Below the pieces are notes generated by a model that worked only from the letters and a program-made list of their open reading frames with translations, was not told the DNA's origin and ran no database searches. A DNA stretch of 64,000 nucleotides, from positions 1 to 64,000 of the forward strand of contig JAUHYE010000003.1 in NCBI GenBank assembly GCA_030426395.1, in the 5' to 3' direction. Shown in pieces: positions 49,723-59,247 of this stretch; position 1 is the stretch's first letter; every line of letters starts with the position of its first letter. Both the position numbers and the translations under genes were made by a program. Origin of the DNA: Phycisphaerae bacterium (lineage in GTDB: Bacteria > Planctomycetota > Phycisphaerae > Phycisphaerales > UBA1924).

Positions 49723-50654
49723 TGACAACCCTGCCCGACCAACCCGACTCCTACCTCGTCGGCGTCGACGTCGGCGCGACGGGATTGCGCGCGGGTGTGA
49801 TTGATGGGGCGGGGCATGTCATCGCACGTGTCAAGCACGCAACACCAAAGGATCCCGATGAGGCGGTGAGAGTCATCGCCACCGCCGTCGCGTGCGCGTG
49901 CGAAGAGGCCGGCATCGCACTGCCGCCAGCCGTCGGCCTGGGCGTGCCCGGCCCGGTCGTGGGCAACACCATCACCGCCTCGGTCAACCTCGGCTGGCGT
50001 GACGTGCCGCTGGGCGACATGGTGCGCGAGCATCTTGGCGTGCCGGCGGTGCTGATCAACGACGTCAACGCGGCCGCGCTGGCCGAACAACGCCTGGGTG
50101 CCGCACGGGGCGAGTCGGACATGATCGCGCTGTGGATCGGCACCGGCGTGGGCGGTGGGGCGGTCTTGGGCGGCGAGGTCTACCTGGGTATCGACGGCGT
50201 CGCGGTCGAGGCGGGTCACATCATCATCAACGCCGATGGGCCGGCCGAAGCGCGAACGGTCGAGCAATGCTGCTCGCGGCGGGCGATTGTCGAGGCGGTG
50301 CGAAGGGGCATGGCCGAGGGCCTGGCAAGCTCCGTGAAGGAAGCCACGCCGCAGGCCATCGCCGACGCGTACCGGCAGGGCGACGACTTGTGCGTGACCG
50401 TCGCGGACAACGCGCTTCGGATGGTGGGCTCGGCCGCGGCCAGTTGCTGCGCCATGCTCGGGCCCAGCGTGGTGGTGGTGGGGGGAGCGCTGGTCGAGGC
50501 CATCGGGCCGGCGGTCGCCGAGGTGGTGGGCCGGGCCGCCAATGCCGACGCCTTCCCGCCCGGCCGGTCGCTGTCGGTCCGCCAGGCGGTGTTCGGCGAC
50601 GACGCGGGGCTCATCGGCGCGGCCCTGCACACCGCCCGTACAATGGGCCGATGA
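49722..50654 (+). CDS. ROK-family sugar kinase-like protein lacking the zinc motif
   Basis: A 310-residue protein of the sugar kinase/actin superfamily. The phosphate-1 loop GVDVGATGLRAGVID, the helix LINDVNAAALAE, and WIGTGVGGGAVLGGEVYLG with following EAGHII give the ROK layout. The usual CxCGxxGCxE zinc motif after EAGH is missing, replaced by PAEARTVEQCCSRRA. Glucokinase activity is possible; a sugar or N-acyl sugar substrate is not resolved. Overlaps ispE by 1 nt and the M20 gene by 4 nt. Confidence 0.8.
   Translation: MTTLPDQPDSYLVGVDVGATGLRAGVIDGAGHVIARVKHATPKDPDEAVRVIATAVACACEEAGIALPPAVGLGVPGPVVGNTITASVNLGWRDVPLGDMVREHLGVPAVLINDVNAAALAEQRLGAARGESDMIALWIGTGVGGGAVLGGEVYLGIDGVAVEAGHIIINADGPAEARTVEQCCSRRAIVEAVRRGMAEGLASSVKEATPQAIADAYRQGDDLCVTVADNALRMVGSAAASCCAMLGPSVVVVGGALVEAIGPAVAEVVGRAANADAFPPGRSLSVRQAVFGDDAGLIGAALHTARTMGR
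50639..50644 (+). promoter_or_regulatory. Leaderless-type -10 element inside the ROK gene
   Basis: TACAAT, 6 nt before the M20 ATG, within the last codons of the ROK gene; it could give the M20 gene a separate transcript. Confidence 0.4.
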
Positions 50655-51883
50655 CCACGAGCTCGACGACTTCCATGCCGCTTTCGCAGACACTCTCGCA
50701 ACTGATCAAGGCCGACACGCCCCGCCTGACCGAGCTGCGCCGCGAGTTCCACAAGAACCCCGAGCTGAGCAACAACGAGCACGCAACGGCCAAACGCATC
50801 GAGGCCGAGCTGCGCGAGCTGGGGCTCGAGATCAAGACCGGCCTGGCGACCAACGGCACCGGCATCATCGCCTATCTGCCCGCGACGGCGAGCACGACCG
50901 AGACCATCGCGCTGCGGGCCGACATCGACGCCCTGCCTATCACCGAGAGCACCGGCAAGGCGTACGCGTCGACCAACCCCGGCGTGATGCACGCCTGCGG
51001 GCACGACGGGCACACCGCCATTCTGCTCGGTGTCGCTCGCGCGCTCACGCAGCTCGACGAGCGGCCCAACAACGTGCTCTTCCTATTCCAGCCGGCCGAG
51101 GAGGATGGTGGCGGGGCGGAGGTCATGTGCGAGCAGGGTGTGCTCAAGGGTGCCAATGGCGGCGGCCTGGGCGAGCCGGTGACGCGCATCTATGGCCTGC
51201 ACGGCTGGCCGCGAATGGAGCTGGGCAAGATCGGCACGCGCCCGGGCCCCCTCATGGCCAGCACCGACGACTTTGACGTGCGCATCATCGGCCGCGGTGG
51301 GCACGCGGCCATGCCGCACTTGGCCAAGGACCCGATCGTTGCGGCAAGCGCCGTGGTGATGGCGCTCCAGACGATCGCGTCGCGCAGCGTGAATCCCAAC
51401 GATGCCGGCGTCATCACCGTTGGCCAATTCCAGGCCGGCACGGCCAACAACATCATTCCCGACAGCGCGCGCATCGTCGGCACCATCCGTGCACTCAACG
51501 ACGACACCCGTGCGCTGCTGACCGAGCGATTCCGCCAGGTCGTCTCGTCGACCGCCGCCGCCCACGGCTGCACGGCCGAGATTGAATGGCACCCTGGCTA
51601 CCCCGTCACGGCGAACGACCCGGAGAGCACCGAGCACGTTCTCGAGATTGCGCGCAAGACTATCGGCGGCGACATGGTCGAACTCGTACCCGAGGCCAGC
51701 ATGGGCGGCGAGGACTTCAGCTACTACGGCCATCACGTGCCGGCATGCTTCTTCCTGCTCGGGCTACTACCCGATGGGGCCGACGCGGACGCCGTGCCGC
51801 TGCTGCACCAGCCGGGCTTCGACTTCAACGAAGACGCCCTACCCATCGGCGTTCGGCTTATGTGCGCCCTCGCAACCGCCTGA
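50651..51883 (+). CDS. M20D amidohydrolase (hippurate/N-acyl-amino-acid hydrolase-like)
   Basis: A 410-residue cytosolic metallohydrolase. M20D signatures: LRREFHKNPELSNNE, ALRADIDALPI, the metal-binding HACGHDGHTAILLG, FQPAEEDGGGAEVM, HGWPRMELG, GRGGHAAMPHLAKDP and MGGEDFSYY. The family cleaves N-acyl amino acids, hippurate or IAA conjugates; the substrate is unknown. Starts by ATGA overlap with the ROK gene. Confidence 0.9.
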   Translation: MTTSSTTSMPLSQTLSQLIKADTPRLTELRREFHKNPELSNNEHATAKRIEAELRELGLEIKTGLATNGTGIIAYLPATASTTETIALRADIDALPITESTGKAYASTNPGVMHACGHDGHTAILLGVARALTQLDERPNNVLFLFQPAEEDGGGAEVMCEQGVLKGANGGGLGEPVTRIYGLHGWPRMELGKIGTRPGPLMASTDDFDVRIIGRGGHAAMPHLAKDPIVAASAVVMALQTIASRSVNPNDAGVITVGQFQAGTANNIIPDSARIVGTIRALNDDTRALLTERFRQVVSSTAAAHGCTAEIEWHPGYPVTANDPESTEHVLEIARKTIGGDMVELVPEASMGGEDFSYYGHHVPACFFLLGLLPDGADADAVPLLHQPGFDFNEDALPIGVRLMCALATA

Positions 51884-51997
51884 GGCTCGCCCCGGTAACG
51901 CATCGGCCAGCATTGGCCTTATGTGCTCCCAGCGTTGGGGGACGCCGCGCGGCGGGGTATGCCGCGCACACGCACCATTGATCCGTAGGAGAGACCG

Positions 51998-52696
51998 ATG
52001 CTCGCCAAGCGCACCATGTTGTCCGCCCTGGGCCTGTCCATGTTTGCCGGCGTCGCCAACGCCCAGCTCGTCACCATCACGCCCGACGAGCCGCTGACCA
52101 TCCTGTTCCGCACGCCCGCGGGCGCCACGCCGACGCCCGACATGTTCGTCGTGCTGTTCGGCATCACGCAGTCGGGCGGCACCGGCCTTCGCACCGCCGA
52201 CATCTACGACGGCGACACGCACCTGGGCACGCACGCGACCGCACAGTTCGGCGGCGTCGTGGGCGGGCTGAGCCTCAGCCCGGGCATCTGCTTCCGCGAG
52301 CCGACCTGCATCTGGGATTTCTTCGAGGCCGGTGATCTGGATATGAGCACGTTCATCGACGGCAGCGAAGAGGGCAAGATCGTCTGGCGCATCGAGAGCG
52401 GATTCCTTGAATTCGAATCGGCCAATCTGGCCATCGATTGGGGCCAGGGCTTCATGCCGTCCTGGTACCGCAACTCCAACCCTCGCCCCGAGGTCATCGA
52501 CTTCTATGTTGGCGAGATCGTGGAATGTCGCGTCGACCTCGATGGCGACGGCAGCCTGACCATCTTCGACTTCCTCGCGTTCCAGAACGCCTTCGACGCG
52601 GGCGACCTGTCTACCGCCGACTTCGACGGTGATGGCTCGCTGACGATCTTCGACTTCCTCGCATTCCAGAACGAGTTCGATGCCGGCTGCGAGTAA
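51998..52696 (+). CDS. Small secreted protein with dockerin-like repeats
   Basis: A 232-residue exported protein; signal peptide ends ANAQ, and TAGGAGAG precedes the ATG. Residues 25-170 form a beta-rich domain with two Cys (GICFREPTC) that I do not recognise. Two repeats, DLDGDGSLTIFDFLAFQ and DFDGDGSLTIFDFLAFQ, close the protein, with Cys just before (ECRVD) and AGCE at the end. The repeats are almost identical to those of the FG-GAP protein at 36966. Confidence 0.78.
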   Translation: MLAKRTMLSALGLSMFAGVANAQLVTITPDEPLTILFRTPAGATPTPDMFVVLFGITQSGGTGLRTADIYDGDTHLGTHATAQFGGVVGGLSLSPGICFREPTCIWDFFEAGDLDMSTFIDGSEEGKIVWRIESGFLEFESANLAIDWGQGFMPSWYRNSNPRPEVIDFYVGEIVECRVDLDGDGSLTIFDFLAFQNAFDAGDLSTADFDGDGSLTIFDFLAFQNEFDAGCE

Positions 52697-52724
52697 GCCA
52701 AAGAAGTTCTGACAGAACTCCACA

Positions 52725-52754
52725 CCGCCGGCAACACGCCGGCGGCGTTTTGTT
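52725..52754 (+). terminator. Intrinsic terminator after the dockerin-tailed gene
   Basis: Stem CCGCCGGC/GCCGGCGG (8 bp), AACAC loop, then CGTTTTGTTT. Confidence 0.8.
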
Positions 52755-52777
52755 TGTGCCCGCAGCTCAAAACCGTA

Positions 52778-55700
52778 CTACCGCCGCATCGTGCGACCGT
52801 TGCCATTTCCACCACCGCCGTAGCCGTTGTTGCGGCGCTTGTCCTGCATGTCAACAGCCACGCCCTCGAACAGCCGGGCCGACTGCGGGCCCAGAACGCC
52901 CTCGACACCCGCGATGAACGCCGGCTCGAGGCGTACGCGCGACGGGTTCGTCGACGGCACCGCAACCGGCTCGTGCTCGCCGATGCACACGACGACTTCG
53001 AGCGGCGAGGTTGGCCCGTCGATAGACGCGCCGTTCTGCTTCGATGCGTCGTGCCCGCGCGCCAATTCGTGCACGGTCTCGAGCGCCGCTGGCCCATTGC
53101 CGTTCAGGCGGCTGTCGCGGACGTATAACCGCAGCTTGCCGCCCTCGAGCGGCACGGCCTCGATGGGCGTCATCTGCTCGACGATGATCTGGGCGTCACC
53201 GCGCGAGCGATCGAGCCGACCCAGGATAAACTTGGGCGAGTCGTCCTCGAGCAGGTGGTGGTACTTCTGGTAGGCGTCGGTGAACAACACGGCGTCGGCG
53301 GTGCCCGTCGTATCCTCGACGGTCAGGATGCCCATCTTCTGCCCCGCGCTGCGTCCGCTGCGCGCGACGATCACGCGCGTGCTCTGCACCATGATGCCCG
53401 CGATCACCCGGCGGCCCTGCTCCACTCCGGCCAACTGCCCGAGTTCGTGTGTCGCAAACGCGCGGATCCATGGCCCCCATTGCTCGAGTGGATGGCTCGA
53501 GACATAAAACCCAAGCGTGTCCTTCTCATTACGGAGGGTTTCCTGCTCACCCCACGGCTCGACGTTGATGAGTGCGGGCGAGGGGATCTCTTCGGTCGCC
53601 GCGCCACCACCGAACAAGCCGCCCTGCCCCGCCGCACGGTCGGCCGCCGCACTTTGGCCCGCGCTCACGGCGCTCTCGATCGACGCGACCATCGCAGCCC
53701 GCTGCTCGCGGGAATGCACGTTGTCGAACGCGCCGGCCTTCACCAAGCTCTCGATCGTCGCCTTGTTCACGCTGCGCAGCGGGATGCGCTCGCAGAAGTC
53801 GAACAGGTCCTTGAACGGCTCGGGCCCGTTCTCCCCCTTGCGCGCGGTGACGATGGCCTCGATCGCGCCCGCACCGGCACCCTTGATGGCCTTCATGCCG
53901 AAGCGGATGTGGCCGTGGGCGGCGTCGTGCGGTTCGTCTTGGGCGTACACCACCTCGAAATCCTGGCCCGACAGGTTGATGTCGGGCGGCGCGACGTCGA
54001 TGCCAGTGCGCAGCACCTCGCCGGTCTTTGGATCGATGACGCGGGTGCGCTTGCAGTCCTCGAGGTACGGCAACCAGTCGGCGACCTTCTGGGCCTGGCT
54101 CTCGAAGCTCAAAAACGCCGCCATGTACGGAGCCGGGAAGTACGTCTTGAGGTACGCAGTCTGGTACGCCACGATCGCGTACCCGGTGCTGTGGCTCTTG
54201 TTGAAGCCGTAGCCGGCGAACTTGAGGATCAGCTCGAACAGCTCCTGCGCCTTGTCCGCGGTCAGGCCTTTCTTGCCAGCTCCCTCGACGAACTTGGGCC
54301 GCTCGGCCTCGATGATCTTCTCTTTCTTCTTGCTGATCGCCTTGATGAGCGAGTATGCCGCGCGCAGCGGGATACCGCCCAACTCGTGGACGATCTGCAT
54401 TACCTGCTCCTGGTACACCATCACGCCGTACGTCTCGGCGGTGAAGCGATCGACGATCTCGTGTACCGTCGGCACCGGCGCCTGCCCATGCTTGCGCCGA
54501 TTGTAATCGGGGATCAGGTCCATCGGCCCCGGGCGGAACAGCGCGTTGGCGGCGATAAGGTCTTCGAGGCGGTCGGGCTTCATCTCCATCAGCAAGCGAC
54601 GCATGCCGCCCGACTCGAACTGGAACACGCCCGTGGTGTCACCGCGCGAGAACATCTCGAAGACGGTGGGGTTGTCGTACGTCAGGCGGTCGAGGTCCAG
54701 CGGGTGCGGCCCGCCGTCGCCCTTCTCGCGACCGACGGCCCTGTAGATCGCCTCCTCGTCCATCGCGCCTGTGATGAGCGACCGCGCGCGCTCGATCACG
54801 CTCAGCGTGCGCAAGCCGAGGAAGTCCATCTTCAGCAGGCCCATCTTCTCGCAGGTGGGGCCGTCCCATTGCGTGATGGCCTCGTCCTCGCCGCCGCCGC
54901 TCTGCTTGTATAGCGGCACCAGCTCGTGCAGCGGCCGCGTCGCGACGATCACGCCCGCCGCGTGCACGCTGGCGTGGCGGGCCTGGCCTTCCATCACCTT
55001 CGCGTTGGCGATGAGCCGCTGGATGGTCTCCTTGTCGGCGTGCTGCTCGGGAGGCAGCTTGTCATTGATCTTCGCCAGCGCCGCGGGCTTGCCGGCGGCG
55101 ATGTCGGCCCACTCGGGGTCCTCCGCCTCGGCCTTGTCCAGCGTCATCCCGAGTTGCTCGGGAATGGCCTTGGCCAGGCGATCGGCCGCGGGCAGGCTGA
55201 TCGCCAGCACGCGCGCCACGTCGCGTACGGCAGCCCGCGCCTTGAGCGTCCCGAACGTGATGATCTGCGCCACGTGCCCGTACTTCTCGCGCACGTAGCG
55301 GATGACGTCGCCGCGCCCGTCCTGGCACAGGTCGATATCGATATCGGGATACTCGCTGCGATCCGGATCGGTGAACCGCTCGAAGAGCAGCCCATACTTC
55401 ACCGGGCAGGCGTTGGATAAACCCAGCACGTACCCCGCCATCGTGCCCACGCCCGAGCCACGGGCCAGAGCCGGGATGCCCTTGGCACGACCCCAGTTCA
55501 CGAAGTCCCACACAATCAGGAAGTACGCGCTGATGCCCTTGTCGGCCAGGATCCGCAGCTCGCGGTTGAGACGGGCCCACTTGTCGAACGCATCCGCATC
55601 GGCCGCCTTCTCGCGCGCCGTGTCGGTGCCGTCGGCGCCCTCGGCGTGCTCGTGCTTGTGCGCGGTGATCTCGGGCCCGTAGCGCCACACCATGCCGCCC

Positions 55701-56851
55701 TCGGCCAGCAGCCGCAGCGCCCCATCGCACTGCACGTTCAGCTCGTCGTGGTCCAGCCCCGCATCGGCCGCGGGCTCGAGCGTGAACCGGGCGCAGTAGT
55801 CCTTATACCACGCTGTCAGGAAGCCGCTGTACTTGGGGTCGTCGTGGCTCGGCAGCTCGTCGGGCGTGCGCACCACGACAACAGGTGCGTGATTCGCGCC
55901 AATGGGCAGCTCGACATCGCACCGAGCCGCGATGCGGAGCGTGTTGTCGCACGCCTCGACGCCATCCTCACCGTACTCGCCCTCGAACAGCTCGCGCATC
56001 TGTTCTGGCGTCTTCACGTACAGCTCGGGCGTGTAGCGCAGCCTCTCCTGGTCGTGCTTGTTCTTGCCCATCGAGATGCAGATGAGCGTGTCGTGCGCGT
56101 CGTGGTCCTCGGCCCTCAAGAAGTGCGAATCGTTGTCGCACACCAGCGGCACGCCGTGCTTCTTGGCCAGCTCGATCACGTGCGGATTGATCGACACCTG
56201 CTCGGGGATGTGGTGCTGCATTTCGCAGTAGAACCGCGGGCCCGTCCCCTCGTCGGCGAAAACCCGCTTGTGCCACTCGACGCTCTCTTCGGCCGCCTCC
56301 CAAGAGGTCTGGCTCTGGTTGCGCACATAGGCCAGCAGGTGGTCGCCCAGTTCGCTGCCCAGGTGGCCGTTGATGGCGATCAGCCCGCTGCTGTGCTGCT
56401 CGAGCAGATCCCGATCGATCCGAGGCTTGAAGTAGAACCCCGTCAGGTACGCCTGGCTGCAGAGCAACATGAGGTTGTTCCAGCCCGTGATGTTCTCGGC
56501 CAGCAGCACCAGGTGGTACCCACCGTCGCTCACGCCGGTGTAGGTACGGTCCTGCCTCGGTCGGCCGGGGGGGCAGACGTACGCCTCGACGCCCAGGATG
56601 GGCCGGATGCCCCGCTGGCGGCAGGCCTCGTAGAAGGCCACCGCGCCGAACATGTTGCCATGATCGGTCACGGCCACCGCGGGCGTGCCCAGGTCCTTGA
56701 TGCGGTCGGTCAGCCGGTCAACGCGGTTGCCGCCGTCGAGCAGCGAATACTCGGTATGCAGGTGGAGATGGGCGAAGCCGGTGCCGAGCTGTCCCAGAAG
56801 AGCCTCGGCAAGCCCATTGCTCGTATTTTGTTTGGGATTCTCGCTGCCCAT
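52778..56851 (-). CDS. dnaE: DNA polymerase III subunit alpha
   Basis: A 1357-residue replicative polymerase. N-terminal PHP domain FAHLHLHTEYSLLDGG (about 26-40) and TDHGNMFGA; catalytic palm with PDIDIDLCQDGRGDVIRYVR and FRPGPMDLIPDYNRR; DFLGLRTLSVIERA; KSHSTGYAIVAYQTAYLK in the fingers; helix-hairpin-helix and OB-fold region near the end (MGILTVEDTTGTADAVLF). It is longer than the common 1160-1200 residues, with charged inserts after the PHP domain (an Ala/Asp/Lys/Glu stretch near residue 400) and a Gly/Asn-rich tail. Confidence 0.97.
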   Translation of the reverse strand: MGSENPKQNTSNGLAEALLGQLGTGFAHLHLHTEYSLLDGGNRVDRLTDRIKDLGTPAVAVTDHGNMFGAVAFYEACRQRGIRPILGVEAYVCPPGRPRQDRTYTGVSDGGYHLVLLAENITGWNNLMLLCSQAYLTGFYFKPRIDRDLLEQHSSGLIAINGHLGSELGDHLLAYVRNQSQTSWEAAEESVEWHKRVFADEGTGPRFYCEMQHHIPEQVSINPHVIELAKKHGVPLVCDNDSHFLRAEDHDAHDTLICISMGKNKHDQERLRYTPELYVKTPEQMRELFEGEYGEDGVEACDNTLRIAARCDVELPIGANHAPVVVVRTPDELPSHDDPKYSGFLTAWYKDYCARFTLEPAADAGLDHDELNVQCDGALRLLAEGGMVWRYGPEITAHKHEHAEGADGTDTAREKAADADAFDKWARLNRELRILADKGISAYFLIVWDFVNWGRAKGIPALARGSGVGTMAGYVLGLSNACPVKYGLLFERFTDPDRSEYPDIDIDLCQDGRGDVIRYVREKYGHVAQIITFGTLKARAAVRDVARVLAISLPAADRLAKAIPEQLGMTLDKAEAEDPEWADIAAGKPAALAKINDKLPPEQHADKETIQRLIANAKVMEGQARHASVHAAGVIVATRPLHELVPLYKQSGGGEDEAITQWDGPTCEKMGLLKMDFLGLRTLSVIERARSLITGAMDEEAIYRAVGREKGDGGPHPLDLDRLTYDNPTVFEMFSRGDTTGVFQFESGGMRRLLMEMKPDRLEDLIAANALFRPGPMDLIPDYNRRKHGQAPVPTVHEIVDRFTAETYGVMVYQEQVMQIVHELGGIPLRAAYSLIKAISKKKEKIIEAERPKFVEGAGKKGLTADKAQELFELILKFAGYGFNKSHSTGYAIVAYQTAYLKTYFPAPYMAAFLSFESQAQKVADWLPYLEDCKRTRVIDPKTGEVLRTGIDVAPPDINLSGQDFEVVYAQDEPHDAAHGHIRFGMKAIKGAGAGAIEAIVTARKGENGPEPFKDLFDFCERIPLRSVNKATIESLVKAGAFDNVHSREQRAAMVASIESAVSAGQSAAADRAAGQGGLFGGGAATEEIPSPALINVEPWGEQETLRNEKDTLGFYVSSHPLEQWGPWIRAFATHELGQLAGVEQGRRVIAGIMVQSTRVIVARSGRSAGQKMGILTVEDTTGTADAVLFTDAYQKYHHLLEDDSPKFILGRLDRSRGDAQIIVEQMTPIEAVPLEGGKLRLYVRDSRLNGNGPAALETVHELARGHDASKQNGASIDGPTSPLEVVVCIGEHEPVAVPSTNPSRVRLEPAFIAGVEGVLGPQSARLFEGVAVDMQDKRRNNGYGGGGNGNGRTMRR

Positions 56852-57261
56852 GTCCGACGATCCTCCGTGATCCGTGCGGTAGACCGGTCACGGTAGCACA
56901 TGCACCCTTCGCCCAGCTGGCGAATACGTTAAAGGACCCATTTAAGCCCGATAACTGCACGAGTTGTCGCTTACCGGCGATTCTACCATAAATCCCTGCG
57001 AATTCAGGGGATCCGAGTGGGCATTTCTTCGCGTACCCACTATTGTCAAGTAGAGAGGAAGGGATGCGCGACGGAGCCGCTCGGCCTGGTCGCGATTCAG
57101 TCAACTCGAAGAAGCGATCGGCACCTGGAAGGATCTCCGGGGCGATATGCGTGCCTCCCTGCTTGTCGGGATGGCTACCGACCCTCGGGCGTGCGTGAGG
57201 CCCGAGGTGCCGCGATTTTTGCGTCAGAGGCTCGAAAGAGAGAACCAAGGGAGAAGTGAAG
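56852..57261. other. 410-bp divergent leader region before the PEP-CTERM cluster
   Basis: No plausible gene. It contains a minor hairpin, AGTGGG/CCCACT (57016-57041), and near its right end GAACCAAGGGAG, the ribosome binding site of the next gene. No clear promoter hexamers stand out to me. Confidence 0.4.
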
Positions 57262-57969
57262 ATGCGTTCTGTGATTGCAATGACTGCCGCGCTGGCCCTC
57301 GCCGGCGCCGCCGCCGCCGATTCGGTCGACCTGCAGTACACCGGCCCGGGCAACGGCCACTCGATCTCCGTCGTGGCCAACGGCACCTCCACCAGCGTGT
57401 TCGCCGGCCAGCTGACCTTCGCGGTCGTCAACGGCTCGGGCTCTACCGGCGTGCTGCTCAACGGCTCGCTGATGACCTACTGCATCGACGTGCTCGAGGG
57501 CGTCGGCCCCGGCCTGAACACCTACGACCTGGCCGCCCTGGAGGACGCCCCGGTCACCGCTGGCGGCATCGCCCCCGCCATGGGTGCCGAGAAGGCCGCC
57601 GCTATCGCCCGCCTCTACACTGCTGCGGGCGGCGACCAGTTCGGCACCGACAACGACTTCGCGGCCGCCTTCCAGCTGGCCGTGTGGGAAGTGATCGCCG
57701 ACTTCGGCACCACGGGCGCCACCCTGGACATCGCCGATGGCAACTTCGAGGTGACCGGCAGCCTCAACGCCGGCACCCAGTCGGTACTCGGTGGCCTGCT
57801 GGCCGCCGCCGCGGATGACAGCGTCGCCAAGTTCGGCGGTCTGGGCGCTCTGACGAACTCGGGCTTCCAGGACCAGCTCTACAGCGTGGTCGTGCCGCTT
57901 CCTGGTGCTGCAGGCCTCGCGGCCGTCGGCTTGGCCGGCGTGGCGTTCACCCGCCGCCGCCGCGCCTGA
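57262..57969 (+). CDS. PEP-CTERM-like exported protein with thioester-domain-like motifs (1)
   Basis: A 235-residue protein with a signal peptide ending AAAAD. The body has TYCIDV (Cys74) and AAAFQLAVWEVIAD (Gln138), the Cys and Gln spacing seen in TQXA/thioester domains and in PEP-CTERM proteins. The end, VPLPGAAGLAAVGL then GVAFTRRRRA, is a sorting tail of hydrophobic helix plus Arg cluster, likely removed by an exosortase-like enzyme (none in the window). ATG at 57262 follows AAGGGAG; a GTG at 57256 is possible. Confidence 0.82.
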   Translation: MRSVIAMTAALALAGAAAADSVDLQYTGPGNGHSISVVANGTSTSVFAGQLTFAVVNGSGSTGVLLNGSLMTYCIDVLEGVGPGLNTYDLAALEDAPVTAGGIAPAMGAEKAAAIARLYTAAGGDQFGTDNDFAAAFQLAVWEVIADFGTTGATLDIADGNFEVTGSLNAGTQSVLGGLLAAAADDSVAKFGGLGALTNSGFQDQLYSVVVPLPGAAGLAAVGLAGVAFTRRRRA

Positions 57970-58000
57970 TCTCGAAAGGCAATCCAACTCGTGAGCCATG

Positions 58001-58024
58001 CACCCCCAAACAGGGGGTGTTTTC
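58001..58024 (+). terminator. Intrinsic terminator after PEP-CTERM gene 1
   Basis: Stem CACCCCC/GGGGGTG, AAACA loop, then TTTTC. Confidence 0.8.
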
Positions 58025-58458
58025 GTTCCAGGTTCACAAAACATTCTCAGCTCAGTTCTTCATCTTGCGCTTAAATACACGCCGTGCGGATGCCGCAATA
58101 TCACATCTTCACGCTCCACAAGCCCTCGCAAGCGGGGAGACAGAGTTCACTAGATTGCCAAAGCCACTCATAATGAATTATCCTTCAGTTTTTTTTCACA
58201 TTTACTTGTAACTCTCACTTGACAGGTTTCCGTACCTTGGTAGAACTAACCTGCGCGTATTCGTGACCAGTCTTCGGTGTCCACAAGTACGCTGCGTGTG
58301 ATTCGAGTAGGTAGAGAAGGAACGAGTGGTCGGGGGGATCCGATCCATAAATTGAAAGCACCGATTTCCGATCGCCTGTAGCGATTCGGGAGCTTTGCAA
58401 TCATACCGAAATCGCTCCGGGAGCGACGGGGTATCTGATTGCCACAGGAGGAATTACG
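58025..58458 (+). promoter_or_regulatory. AT-rich 434-bp intergenic region with a sigma70-like promoter
   Basis: No gene seen. It is strikingly AT-rich for this chromosome (21 of 60 G+C at 58141-58200). TTGACA at 58219-58224, 16 bp, then TAGAAC at 58241-58246 make a good -35 and a fair -10 about 210 bp upstream of the next gene, leaving a long leader. ACAGGAGG before 58459 is a strong ribosome binding site. Confidence 0.4.
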
Positions 58459-59163
58459 ATGAAGAAGAGCATCTGTGCGCTCGCGATTCTCGCGGGTGCG
58501 GCGTCAACGGCGCTGGCCGACAGCGTCAAGCTCGATTACAAGGGCCAGAATGGCAAAACCGTGAACGTATCCGGGCGTGGCAATGTCAATGCTGGCTACA
58601 TGGATTTCGAGGTGAAGGTCGGGGGCACCAGCACGCAGTTTACTGCCGGCGATCACATCCGCACATTCTGCATCGACCTCACCAGGACGTTGATCGATCC
58701 CGACTTGTACGAGATCAAGAGCCTGGGTGGCGTTGTGCCGACAATTTCCATCGAAGAGCAAGCCGCGCTCGCCAACATGTTTGCCCATGCGGTCGCCAAT
58801 GGGTATGACTTCACCAATAACGAGACCGGATCCACGTTCCAGTTGGCGATCTGGGAGGTCTTGACAGACTTGGATCTGACTGCCGGTAACGGTGGCAAGG
58901 ACAGCTTGGATGTCAAGGCCGACGCTTTCAAACTTGGCTCGAGCGGGTTCCAAGGCACTTCCACGATGCTGGATGACTTGTTCGAGGCGGCTATCAACGG
59001 CTCAGCGAACCCCAACATCATCTTGCACGGCCTCGACGCAGTATCCGGCGCTCAGGGCCAGGACCAGATGTACTTCACCGTCATCCCCCTGCCCACCAGC
59101 GCCGGCCTCGCCGCCGTTGGCCTCCTTGGCGTCGCCACCATCCGGCGCCGCCGCATGGCCTGA
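58459..59163 (+). CDS. PEP-CTERM-like exported protein with thioester-domain-like motifs (2)
   Basis: A 234-residue paralogue of the preceding gene. Signal peptide ends TALAD. TFCIDL (Cys71) and STFQLAIWEVLTD (Gln128) are preserved. The tail IPLPTSAGLAAVGLLGVAT ends IRRRRMA. Similarity to its neighbours is low between these landmarks, so the copies are old or diversifying. Its coding sequence has lower GC than the flanking copies. It has its own ribosome binding site, promoter region and terminator, so the three genes are separate units, not one operon. Confidence 0.82.
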   Translation: MKKSICALAILAGAASTALADSVKLDYKGQNGKTVNVSGRGNVNAGYMDFEVKVGGTSTQFTAGDHIRTFCIDLTRTLIDPDLYEIKSLGGVVPTISIEEQAALANMFAHAVANGYDFTNNETGSTFQLAIWEVLTDLDLTAGNGGKDSLDVKADAFKLGSSGFQGTSTMLDDLFEAAINGSANPNIILHGLDAVSGAQGQDQMYFTVIPLPTSAGLAAVGLLGVATIRRRRMA

Positions 59164-59223
59164 ATTGCCTCGGTACGCACGAAGGCAATCAGACCAATAA
59201 CTCAGTCCCTTATTCTCTCTTTC

Positions 59224-59247
59224 GGGCCGCCGCGTGGCGGCCCTTTC
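59224..59247 (+). terminator. Intrinsic terminator after PEP-CTERM gene 2
   Basis: Stem GGGCCGCC/GGCGGCCC with a GCGT loop, then TTTCGAT. The 233 bp to the next gene show an ACACG/CGTGT inverted repeat (59330-59343) and a TATGCT hexamer but no gene. Confidence 0.75.

Noticed and set aside
11098..52693. Cellulosome-like system suggested by dockerin-like repeats
   Set aside because: No cohesin, scaffoldin or glycoside hydrolase is visible; the repeats are better read as a lineage-specific surface anchor.
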